Assembly (NCBI GenBank): GCA_963422565.1
Contig: OY730228.1
Location: 310,001 to 374,000 of the forward strand
From: G963422565 sp963422565
GTDB lineage: Bacteria > Pseudomonadota > Alphaproteobacteria > MPNO01
Direction: 5' to 3'
Length of the DNA stretch: 64,000 bases
In this document: positions 1 through 7,211 of the stretch, piece by piece
Position numbering within the stretch: position 1 is the stretch's first letter
How the letters are laid out: each line of letters begins with the position of its first letter
The notes under the pieces: model-generated
Database searches by the model: none
Seen by the model: the letters and a program-made list of their open reading frames with translations, nothing else
Told to the model about the DNA's origin: nothing
Program-made: the position numbers and the translations under genes

Positions 1-1
1 G

Positions 2-826
2 GCGGTGCTGATCGAGCCGCTCTACGATTCCTATCTCCCGATAGTCCGGCGGGCCGGCGCGACCGCGCGGTTCGTTCGCCTCGAGCCGCCGGACTGGTCC
101 CTGCCGCTCGACGATCTGGAGGCGGCGTTCTCCGAACGGACCAAGCTGATCGTCGTCAACTCGCCGATGAATCCCTGCGCCAAGGTCTTCGCGGAGCGGG
201 AGCTCGAGGCCATCGCGGAGCTGTGCGGCCGCCACGACGCCTACGCGGTCTGCGACGAGGTCTACGAACATCTCGCATTCGACGGCCGGCCGCATGTTCC
301 GTTGATCACCCTGCCCGGAATGCGGGAGCGCGCCGTCCGCATCGGTTCCGCCGGGAAGATATTCTCCCTGACCGGGTGGAAGGTCGGGTTCGTCGCCGCG
401 GCGCCCGATACGCTGGCGCCGATCGTCAAGGCGCACCAGTATCTGACCTTCACGACGCCGCCCAATCTGCAGGCCGCCGTGGCCTACGGGCTCGGCAAGG
501 GCGACGACTATTTCGCCGGGCTCAACGCCGACATGCAGGCCCGCCGCGACCGTCTCGCGGCCGGTCTCTCCGATGTCGGGTTCTCGGTCGTTCCCTGCGC
601 CGGCACCTATTTCCTCACCTGTGATTTCCGGCCGCTCGGCTTCAACGGAGACGATATCGCGTTTTGCCGTCACCTGACGACCGAAGCGGGCGTCGCGGCG
701 GTGCCGGTTAGCGCGTTCTACCGAAGCGGCGAAATCCGGCACTTTGCGCGCTTTTCCTTCTGCAAGGACATGGCAACGCTCGACCGGGCGGTCGGTCGGC
801 TCGAGGCGCATTTCTCACGGGCTTGA
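2..826 (+). CDS. Fold-type I PLP aminotransferase, 5' partial
   Basis: The open frame runs in from the window edge, so the N-terminus and the true start are missing; about 275 residues remain. This is a pyridoxal-phosphate aminotransferase of the AspAT / methionine or kynurenine aminotransferase group (YbdL-like). The PLP-binding lysine sits in SAGKIFSLTGWKVGF near residue 118, the aspartate and tyrosine that contact the PLP ring in CDEVYE, and the substrate-side arginine near the C-terminus in HFARFSFC. NSPMNP replaces the usual NSPHNPTG, a variant loop. It would transfer an amino group from an amino acid to a 2-oxo acid in the cytoplasm. Family assignment is secure; the substrate is not determined. 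Its stop codon overlaps the -35 box of the tRNA-His promoter downstream. Confidence 0.85.
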   Translation, partial: AVLIEPLYDSYLPIVRRAGATARFVRLEPPDWSLPLDDLEAAFSERTKLIVVNSPMNPCAKVFAERELEAIAELCGRHDAYAVCDEVYEHLAFDGRPHVPLITLPGMRERAVRIGSAGKIFSLTGWKVGFVAAAPDTLAPIVKAHQYLTFTTPPNLQAAVAYGLGKGDDYFAGLNADMQARRDRLAAGLSDVGFSVVPCAGTYFLTCDFRPLGFNGDDIAFCRHLTTEAGVAAVPVSAFYRSGEIRHFARFSFCKDMATLDRAVGRLEAHFSRA

Positions 827-851
827 CGCGGTATCCGGGCGAGGGCTAGAG
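823..851 (+). promoter_or_regulatory. Sigma-70-type promoter for tRNA-His
   Basis: TTGACG (823-828), a 17-bp spacer and CTAGAG (846-851) lie 13 bp ahead of the tRNA. Spacing and hexamers fit a vegetative promoter. The TGA stop of the upstream aminotransferase (824-826) is inside the -35 box. Confidence 0.6.
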
Positions 852-863
852 AGGCCGCCCTGC

Positions 864-941
864 GGTGGCTGTAGCTCAGTCGGTTAGAGCGCCGGGTTGT
901 GGTCCCGGAGGTCGTGGGTTCGAATCCCATCAGCCACCCCA
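864..941 (+). tRNA. tRNA-His (anticodon GTG)
   Basis: Full cloverleaf: acceptor GTGGCTG (865-871) pairs with CAGCCAC (931-937), the D arm begins TAGCTCAGT, the anticodon loop is TTGTGGT within a CCGGG/CCCGG stem, and the T arm carries GGTTCGAATCC. C938 is the discriminator base and CCA (939-941) is encoded. The extra G at 864 pairs with C73, so the histidine identity base G-1 is genome-encoded and no Thg1-type addition is needed. Confidence 0.95.
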
Positions 942-973
942 GCGCCGCCGCGCCGATTTCATGGGGAAACGCC

Positions 974-1786
974 GTGTCCGCGAAGCTGATCCTGGTCAGG
1001 CACGGCCAATCGGTCTGGAATCTCGAGAACCGCTTCACGGGCTGGGTCGATGTCGACCTGTCGGAAGCGGGCGTCGCCGAGGCGCGCGCCGCGGGCCGGG
1101 CGCTCGCGACCGAAGGGCATCGGCTCGACACCGCGTTCACCTCGGTCCTGAAGCGGGCGATCCGCACGCTCTGGATCGTCCTCGACGAGCTCGACCAGAT
1201 GTGGATTCCGGTCGAGCGCTCCTGGCGGCTCAACGAGCGCCATTACGGCGCCCTCCAGTCGCTGAACAAGGCCGAGACCGCGGCCCGTTACGGCGACGAA
1301 CAGGTCCGCGTCTGGCGCCGCAGCTTCGCCATGCCGCCGCCGCCGCTCGATCCGGACCATGAGAGCCATCCCAGGTTCCAGCGCCGCTATGCCGGAATAC
1401 CGGCCGGGGAGCTGCCGAGCGGCGAGAGCCTTGCCGCGACCCTCGCCCGCGTTCTTCCCTGCTGGGACGCGCGGATCGCGCCGGCGCTCGAGAGCGGGAG
1501 GACGGTGCTGATCGCCGCCCACGGCAACAGCCTTCGGGCGTTGGCGAAGCATCTGGAGGGGATGTCCGAGGAGGCGGTCACGGGGCTCGAGATTCCCACC
1601 GGCCGCCCCTTGGTCTACGAGCTGGACGGCAACCTCGCGGTCGAGTCCCGCCGCTTCCTCGACGACGCCGAGCGGTCTCGCCCCGACCCGTGTTCGGCCT
1701 CCGCATCCGGGCCTCGCATCCCCGGAGACCGCACCATGTCGGGACCGCCCGCGAGTTTCGGGTCGGACTCTCAGGCGAAGGGGTAG
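974..1786 (+). CDS. gpmA: 2,3-bisphosphoglycerate-dependent phosphoglycerate mutase
   Basis: Interconverts 3- and 2-phosphoglycerate in glycolysis and gluconeogenesis. The phospho-accepting histidine is His10 in LVRHGQSVWN, followed by the family loop RFTGWVDVDL; the second histidine is in AAHGNSLRAL near residue 183, and ERHYGALQ carries the catalytic glutamate. I start at GTG 974 because it leaves the usual few residues before LILVRHG; the frame is open further upstream into the tRNA, which cannot be coding. At 270 residues it is longer than most dPGMs: after residue 230 there is a low-complexity Ser/Pro/Gly tail that runs 16 bp past the stop of the convergent AbrB-type gene. That tail is probably unstructured. 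Confidence 0.9.
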   Translation: MSAKLILVRHGQSVWNLENRFTGWVDVDLSEAGVAEARAAGRALATEGHRLDTAFTSVLKRAIRTLWIVLDELDQMWIPVERSWRLNERHYGALQSLNKAETAARYGDEQVRVWRRSFAMPPPPLDPDHESHPRFQRRYAGIPAGELPSGESLAATLARVLPCWDARIAPALESGRTVLIAAHGNSLRALAKHLEGMSEEAVTGLEIPTGRPLVYELDGNLAVESRRFLDDAERSRPDPCSASASGPRIPGDRTMSGPPASFGSDSQAKG

Positions 1787-2823
1787 AAGCGGCGGATCAG
1801 CCGGAAGAGCGGCAGCGTGACCAGCGTGATCATGACGATCCGCATGATGTGATAGGCGCTCACCAGGGGAACGGCGAGACCCAGCGCCTGGGCGGTGATG
1901 CTCATCTCCGCCAGACCGCCCGGGCAGATCGCCGCGATCATGGTGGCGACGGGCATATCCGAGACGGCGGCGAGCCCCACCGCCAAGATCGTCGCCGACG
2001 CGAGAAGCAGCATCGTCGACAGGGCTGCGGCGAGAATCACCCTGGGCGCACGGCGCATCGGCTCGCGGTCGAAGCGTTCGCCGAGCGCCGCCCCGATCAG
2101 CACTTGACCGAGGATCGGCAAGGGCTGCGGCAGGTTCGAGACAGGCGCCTCGGAGAGTGCCAAAGCAGCGGCGAACCCGCAGGCCCCGAGCATCCAGGCA
2201 TTGGTGAGCCCCAGCCGATTGAGCGCCATCGCCGACAGCCCCGCGCCGCCCAGCAAGACCGGCATGGCGGCAGCGTCGACGGCCCCGGCGCCCGCCGCGA
2301 ACGGGTCGCTCCCTTCGGCGCCGAGGAGCGCGAGCCCGAGGGGAACGGTCACCACCACGATCCCGACGCGGATCGTCTGGGCGAGGGCGAGCGCCACCGG
2401 TTCGGCGCCGAACCGGTCGCCGAGCCCCAGCATTTCCGCCATCCCGCCCGGCACCGAGCCAAAGAAGGCGGTTGCCGCGTCGAGCCCGGCGATCCGGACC
2501 TGGAGCCAGGCCGCGAGTCCGCCGATCAGAATCGCCGCCAGCGCGGCCGCCGTCATCCAGTGGAGATGTCCGAGCACGGCGTTCGCGACATCGGGGGTGA
2601 ACTCGAGACCGATCGCCGTGCCGATCAGGATCTGGCCGAGTTGACGCCCGCCCGGCGGGCCGGCGATTCGCCAGCCGGCGAGGTTGACACCGGCGACGGC
2701 GAATAACGGGCCGAGCAGCCAGGGGATCGGCGTCGCCAGCGCCTCGAACGCCCAGCCTCCCAGAAAGGCGGCAGCGAGACCCGCGGCCGCGAGAGCGATG
2801 CGTCCGGACGTGATGGAGGACAT
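1771..2823 (-). CDS. AbrB-family integral membrane protein (putative transporter)
   Basis: A 350-residue, strongly hydrophobic protein of the AbrB/YdjZ-like membrane family (PF05145, often mislabelled ammonia monooxygenase or transcriptional regulator; it is not the Bacillus DNA-binding AbrB). The sequence shows two similar halves, each with glycine-rich membrane segments such as GPLFAVAGVNLAGW and LMLLASATILAVG, and conserved loops PGGMAEM and CPGGLAEMS in equivalent positions. Such a pseudo-symmetric duplication is typical of the family. About ten transmembrane segments are expected. Transported substrate unknown. ATG 2823 opens at the first hydrophobic segment. The gene diverges from the SDR gene with an 87-bp gap and converges on gpmA. 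Confidence 0.8.
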   Translation of the reverse strand: MSSITSGRIALAAAGLAAAFLGGWAFEALATPIPWLLGPLFAVAGVNLAGWRIAGPPGGRQLGQILIGTAIGLEFTPDVANAVLGHLHWMTAAALAAILIGGLAAWLQVRIAGLDAATAFFGSVPGGMAEMLGLGDRFGAEPVALALAQTIRVGIVVVTVPLGLALLGAEGSDPFAAGAGAVDAAAMPVLLGGAGLSAMALNRLGLTNAWMLGACGFAAALALSEAPVSNLPQPLPILGQVLIGAALGERFDREPMRRAPRVILAAALSTMLLLASATILAVGLAAVSDMPVATMIAAICPGGLAEMSITAQALGLAVPLVSAYHIMRIVMITLVTLPLFRLIRRFYPFA

Positions 2824-2910
2824 GACCGGGAATGACGAACTTGTCGCGGCCGAGCCGCCGTCGGAGAATAGCCGGCACAGGCGAGACGGCGAAAGGCTGC
2901 GGGGCAGGGG

Positions 2911-3684
2911 ATGAGCGACATGGCGAAGATTTCGCTGGCCGGCCGCATCGCGCTCGTGACCGGCTCGGGTGGTGGGATGGGACGCAGCCATGCGGTCCTG
3001 CTGGCCGGGCGCGGCGCCGACGCGATCGTGCACGACATCGACGGCGACGGCGCGGCCGAGACCGCCGAATTGGTGCGCGCGGCCGGGTCCCGCGCCCATG
3101 TCGTCGTCGCCGACATCCGGGACGTGCCCGGCTTCCGCGCGGCGGTATCCGAAGCCTGCGCCGCGTTCGGCGACCCCGACATCCTGGTCAACAATGCCGG
3201 AATCGGCGGCCGGCGCCGCCGGATCGAGGAGATCGATCTCGATACCTTCGACAGCATGTTCGACGTTCAGGTCCGCGGGACCTTCTTCGCGACCCAGGCC
3301 GTTCTGCCGGCGATGATCGCACGCCGCTACGGGCGGATCGTCAACATTTCCTCGATCTACGCGATGGGCGGCAGCCCGCTCGCCTCGCATTACGCGGCCG
3401 CCAAATCGGCGATCTCGGGCTTCACCAAATGCTGGGCGCGGGAGCTCGCGCCGCACCGGATCACCGTGAACGCGGTCGCGCCCGGCTTCGTGGTCACCCG
3501 GATGACCCGGGGCAGCAACGACGAAGCGCAGATTCGCGCGCGCCAGGAGGCGATTCCGCTCGGTCGTCTCACCACGCCGGAGGATGTCTCCTACGCGGTC
3601 GCCTGGCTCGCTTCCGACGAGGCGGAGATCGTCACCGGACAGGTCGTCAGCCCGAATGCCGGCGAGGTCGTCGTCGGCTATTGA
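2911..3684 (+). CDS. SDR-family NAD(P)-dependent oxidoreductase
   Basis: Classical short-chain dehydrogenase of 257 residues. The Rossmann dinucleotide motif TGSGGGMG is at residues 17-24, NNAG near 93, the catalytic serine in NISSIYAMGG near 147, and the YxxxK pair in HYAAAKSAISG (Tyr about 160, Lys about 164). HDIDGD after beta-strand 2 places an acidic residue where NAD(H) rather than NADP(H) is usually favoured. A second in-frame ATG four codons downstream (2920) is an alternative start. It oxidises or reduces a hydroxyl/keto substrate that cannot be named from sequence. It is transcribed away from the AbrB-type gene and converges on the acyl-CoA dehydrogenase gene. Confidence 0.85.
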   Translation: MSDMAKISLAGRIALVTGSGGGMGRSHAVLLAGRGADAIVHDIDGDGAAETAELVRAAGSRAHVVVADIRDVPGFRAAVSEACAAFGDPDILVNNAGIGGRRRRIEEIDLDTFDSMFDVQVRGTFFATQAVLPAMIARRYGRIVNISSIYAMGGSPLASHYAAAKSAISGFTKCWARELAPHRITVNAVAPGFVVTRMTRGSNDEAQIRARQEAIPLGRLTTPEDVSYAVAWLASDEAEIVTGQVVSPNAGEVVVGY

Positions 3685-3700
3685 TGACGGAACCGCTCGG

Positions 3701-5452
3701 TCACAGCCTGGCGATCTGCCCGGCGTCGAGAGCGAACAGGTGCGCGCTCCCCGCCCGGATGCTGGCGGCCAGCGCGTCGACCGTCGGCGCGATCTCGAGG
3801 GCGAAATAGCGGGCGAGCGCGCGGATCTCCTCGCCGTGGGGGTCGGCGCCCGCCGCCCTGGCCATTCTCAGCCACATCCAGGCCATGACGACGGTCCCGG
3901 CGAGCGACAGATAGGGGGTCGCGCCGGCCAGCGCGTCATCGGTCGCGCCCGCGCCCAATCGGTCGAGCAGATGCGCACTCGCCGCGCGGAGCCGCGCGAG
4001 GCCGTGGACGACCGCATCGCCGATGTCGCGGAGCTCGGGATCGGGAGGGCGGCTTTCGCAGTCGGTCTCGATCCGACGGGCCAGGGCGTCGAAGCTCCTG
4101 CCGCCGTCGCGGCCCAGCCTGCGCAGCACGAGATCGATCCCCTGGATCCCGTTGGTTCCCTCATAGATGGGGGTGATGCGGGCGTCGCGGAGGAGCTGCT
4201 CGACGCCATGGTCTGAGATGTAGCCGTGCCCGCCATGCACCTGGACGGCGCGGCTCGCGGCCTCGACGGCGAGATCGGTGCAGCGCGCCTTGGCGATCGG
4301 CAGCAGGAAGGAGGCGAGCGATGCGGCCTCGCGATCGCCGGCCCCGCGCGCGATGTCGAGCAGCCACGCGATCTCGTAGGCCAGGCCGCGTGCGCCGCCG
4401 GTCTGGGCCTTCATGGTCAACAGCATGCGCCGGACATCCGCATGCGCGATGATCGGCTGGGCGCGCGCGGCGCGGCTGCCGCCCTGAACCCGCTCGGCGG
4501 CGTAGGCGAGCGCCCTGTCGAGGGCCGCCCCGGCGACGCCCACCCCTTCGAGCGCGACCTCCAGGCGCATCGTATTGATCATGGTGAACATGTTTTGCAG
4601 GCCGCGGCCCGGCGCGCCGAGGAGATGGCCGGTCGCGCCTTCGAATCGCATCTCGCAGGTCGGCGAGCCGCAAATCCCCATCTTGTCCTCGATACGGCTG
4701 GCCCGGACCGCGTTGCGCCGGCCGAGTGCGCCATCGGGCGAGACCAGGAATTTGGGGACCAGGAAGAGGCTCAGCCCGGCGGCCCCGGCGAGGCCCTGGT
4801 CGGTTCGCGCGAGCACGATATGGCAGATCTGCCGGGTGGCGTCATGCTCGCCGAAGGAGATGAATATCTTGGTGCCGGTCAGGTCGTAGCTGCCGTCTTC
4901 GTTGCGCGTGGCCCGGGTGCGCGCCCGCGCGATGTCCGAACCGGCGTGAGGCTCGGTCATCACGATCGCTCCGCTCCATTCCCCGGAGGTCAACCGGGGA
5001 ACGTAGGTCGCCTGGATCTCGTGGGAGCCATGCGCGAGCAGCACGCGCGCGGCGGCCCTCCCGACGACCACGAGCATCGAAAAGGCGAGGCTCGCGCCGT
5101 TGATCATCTCGGAAACGGCCGCTTGGGCGAGCTCTGGCATCGCCTGCCCGCCGAATTTCTCGGGCAAGGCGAGGGACGGCCACCCCCCTGCGCGGAACGC
5201 GTCGTAGGCGCGGCGCATGCCCGGCGGGAGACGAACGGAGCCGTTGTCGAACCGGGCGCCCACGCGATCGGCCTCCGCGTTGGTCGGCGCGACGACGTCG
5301 GCCGCGATCCGGCCGGCCTGGCGGATCGCCGCCTCCAGCGCGGCCGCATCGACATGGCCGTAAGCCGGCAGGGCGAGCACGCGCTCGGTGTCGATCACCC
5401 TGCGGAGCAGGAACAGAATGTCGTCGATCGGCGGTCGATAGGCGTCAGTCAT
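3701..5452 (-). CDS. Acyl-CoA dehydrogenase, DmdC-like (long form)
   Basis: A 583-residue flavoprotein that would oxidise an acyl-CoA to the 2,3-enoyl-CoA. The N-terminal YRPPIDDILFLL segment and the extra C-terminal domain of about 120 residues mark the long subfamily that includes 3-methylmercaptopropionyl-CoA dehydrogenase (DmdC). MTEPHAGSDIARA near residue 165 is the substrate/FAD contact loop; RDARITPIYEGTNGIQ near 430 holds the expected catalytic glutamate and FAD contacts. The start codon overlaps the end of the upstream hydantoinase B gene by 8 bp, so it is the third gene of a hyuA-hyuB-acd operon. That suggests the product of the ring-opening step is turned into an acyl-CoA and oxidised. 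The actual substrate is inference only. Confidence 0.87.
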   Translation of the reverse strand: MTDAYRPPIDDILFLLRRVIDTERVLALPAYGHVDAAALEAAIRQAGRIAADVVAPTNAEADRVGARFDNGSVRLPPGMRRAYDAFRAGGWPSLALPEKFGGQAMPELAQAAVSEMINGASLAFSMLVVVGRAAARVLLAHGSHEIQATYVPRLTSGEWSGAIVMTEPHAGSDIARARTRATRNEDGSYDLTGTKIFISFGEHDATRQICHIVLARTDQGLAGAAGLSLFLVPKFLVSPDGALGRRNAVRASRIEDKMGICGSPTCEMRFEGATGHLLGAPGRGLQNMFTMINTMRLEVALEGVGVAGAALDRALAYAAERVQGGSRAARAQPIIAHADVRRMLLTMKAQTGGARGLAYEIAWLLDIARGAGDREAASLASFLLPIAKARCTDLAVEAASRAVQVHGGHGYISDHGVEQLLRDARITPIYEGTNGIQGIDLVLRRLGRDGGRSFDALARRIETDCESRPPDPELRDIGDAVVHGLARLRAASAHLLDRLGAGATDDALAGATPYLSLAGTVVMAWMWLRMARAAGADPHGEEIRALARYFALEIAPTVDALAASIRAGSAHLFALDAGQIARL

Positions 5453-7211
5453 TCTCGGTCTCCATATCCGACTCCGCCCGTCCGCGCAGCGTGGATGTCG
5501 CGGCGCGGTCGATGCCGAAGCTCTCCGGATCCAGAACGACGCCGTACCGGGTCTCGGCGGCGCGGAGCGAGACGACTCCGTCGCGGACCTCATCGGCGAC
5601 CGTTCGGGCGGGCCGGTCGCGCGGGTCGCCGTACCCGCCGCCGCCGCCGGCCTTCTGACGGAGGACGGTACCCGGCGGAATCCCGCGGATGATCTCTTTC
5701 GATCGGGCGGTGCGGACGCTCCCGTCGGGAAACCGGAAAACGGCTTCGTTGCGCGCGCCGTCGCCACCGCCGAACAAGCCGAAGGCGCGGGCGCCGTCCT
5801 CGATCCCGTCGCCGAAGGCGACGGCCGAGACGTCGTCTCCGAGGATCCGCAGCGCGGTCTCGACTCCGAGCCCGCCCCTCCAGCGTCCGGGGCCGGCGGA
5901 ATCGACCGCGTATTCGTGGCACTCCAGCATGACCGGGTTCTGGGTCTCGAACATCTCGTAGTCCTGGGCGAGGAGTCCGCCGGCGCAGTTGATCAGACCG
6001 ATATGGTCGTAGCCGTCGGCCGCCCAGGCCGCGCCCGATCCGCCCTTCAGGGCCAGGAACAGGATGTCGACGAATGGCCGGCCGCGCCGCGGATCGTTGC
6101 CGGTGAGGGCGAACCCGAGAAAGCGGTTCCATCCCGCGGTGACGGTCTTCGGAAGGGCGTCCGCGAAGGCGCGCATCACGGCGTCCGAAATCGGCCCGGT
6201 GAGCGAGTTGCCGAACGTCGTCGCCGCGGGGAAGGCCGCGTTCAGAAAGGATCCCTCGGGGTTGACGATTTCGAGCCGGCGGAACAGCCCCGCGTTATGC
6301 GGGATGTCGGGATCGATCAGCATCAGAAAGGTGAGCATGACCGCTGATGCGGTCGCCGCCGCCGGCGCGTTCACGAACCCGGGCGTCTGCGCGGCCGACC
6401 CGGTGAAATCGAACGTGGCGCGGCCGCCGTCGATCGTGACCTCGAGCCGAATCTCCATCTCCGAACCGTCGCGCACGCCGTCGTAATAGGCGATGCTCTC
6501 GGCTCTGTAGCATCCGTCGGGGATGGCCTCGACCGCCGCGGCGACGCGCCGTTCGGTGCTGTCGAACAGATGTTCCCTGACGGCCCGGAGGGTCTCGATC
6601 CCGTACCGGTCGACCAGCCCGGCCATGGCGCGCGCGCCGATCGCGGTCCCGCCGATCTGCGCCCTGATGTCGTCCTCGACGATGGGAAAACGGATATTGG
6701 CGAACACCATCCGCCATACGTCGCGGCGCAGCGCGCCGCGCTCGACGATCTTGAGCGGGGGGATGCGCAGCGCTTCCTGCCAGACCTCGCGGGCATCGGG
6801 GTTGTAGCCGCCCGCGACCGCGCCGCCGATATCGGCCTGATGACCCTTGCAGGCCGCCCAGGCGACAAGCGCGCCGTCGGCGAACACGGGCCTGAAGACC
6901 GCGACATCGTTGTTCTGGTTGCCGCCCGAGAAGACATCGTTATGGAGAAATACGTCGCCGGGATGGATGTCGCCTCCGAAGAACGCGATGATCCGCTTGC
7001 AGACCGGCTGGAGTGCGAAGGCGAGAACCGGGATGTATTCCGTCTGCTCCAGCATGTCGCCGTTCTCGTCATAGAGACCGGTAACGAAATCGCGCGCCTC
7101 GTTGAGGATCGGCGATCTCGTCGTGCGCAGCAGGGTCAGCCCCATCTCCTCGGTGATGGACTTCAGCCGACGCTGGATCACCGAGGCGAGGATCGGATCG
7201 GGCGTCGTCAT
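5445..7211 (-). CDS. hyuB: Hydantoinase B / oxoprolinase family subunit
   Basis: 588 residues of the HyuB/AcxA-type family (PF02538), the partner of the HyuA ATPase in ATP-dependent opening of hydantoin, 5-oxoproline or related rings. Family blocks are visible: FLHNDVFSGGNQNNDVAVF near residue 90, the central DFTGSAAQTPGFVNAP, and a glycine-rich C-terminus ending KAGGGGGYGDPRDR. This B-type protein has the typical opening RRLKSITEEMGLTLLRT. It starts with ATG overlapping the stop of hyuA in an ATGA (7208-7211), so the two are translationally coupled. N-methylhydantoinase, oxoprolinase and acetone/acetophenone carboxylase beta subunits share this fold, so the substrate stays open. Confidence 0.87.
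   Translation of the reverse strand: MTTPDPILASVIQRRLKSITEEMGLTLLRTTRSPILNEARDFVTGLYDENGDMLEQTEYIPVLAFALQPVCKRIIAFFGGDIHPGDVFLHNDVFSGGNQNNDVAVFRPVFADGALVAWAACKGHQADIGGAVAGGYNPDAREVWQEALRIPPLKIVERGALRRDVWRMVFANIRFPIVEDDIRAQIGGTAIGARAMAGLVDRYGIETLRAVREHLFDSTERRVAAAVEAIPDGCYRAESIAYYDGVRDGSEMEIRLEVTIDGGRATFDFTGSAAQTPGFVNAPAAATASAVMLTFLMLIDPDIPHNAGLFRRLEIVNPEGSFLNAAFPAATTFGNSLTGPISDAVMRAFADALPKTVTAGWNRFLGFALTGNDPRRGRPFVDILFLALKGGSGAAWAADGYDHIGLINCAGGLLAQDYEMFETQNPVMLECHEYAVDSAGPGRWRGGLGVETALRILGDDVSAVAFGDGIEDGARAFGLFGGGDGARNEAVFRFPDGSVRTARSKEIIRGIPPGTVLRQKAGGGGGYGDPRDRPARTVADEVRDGVVSLRAAETRYGVVLDPESFGIDRAATSTLRGRAESDMETEND

Noticed and set aside
1690..2706. Plus-strand frame of over 300 codons opposite the AbrB-type gene
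   Set aside because: Composition is His/Arg/Asp-rich without hydrophobic cores and it lies fully antisense to a clear membrane protein gene.
1771..2823. AbrB as a transcriptional regulator
   Set aside because: It is a polytopic membrane protein with duplicated PGG(M/L)AEM loops; the regulator name comes from an annotation legacy.
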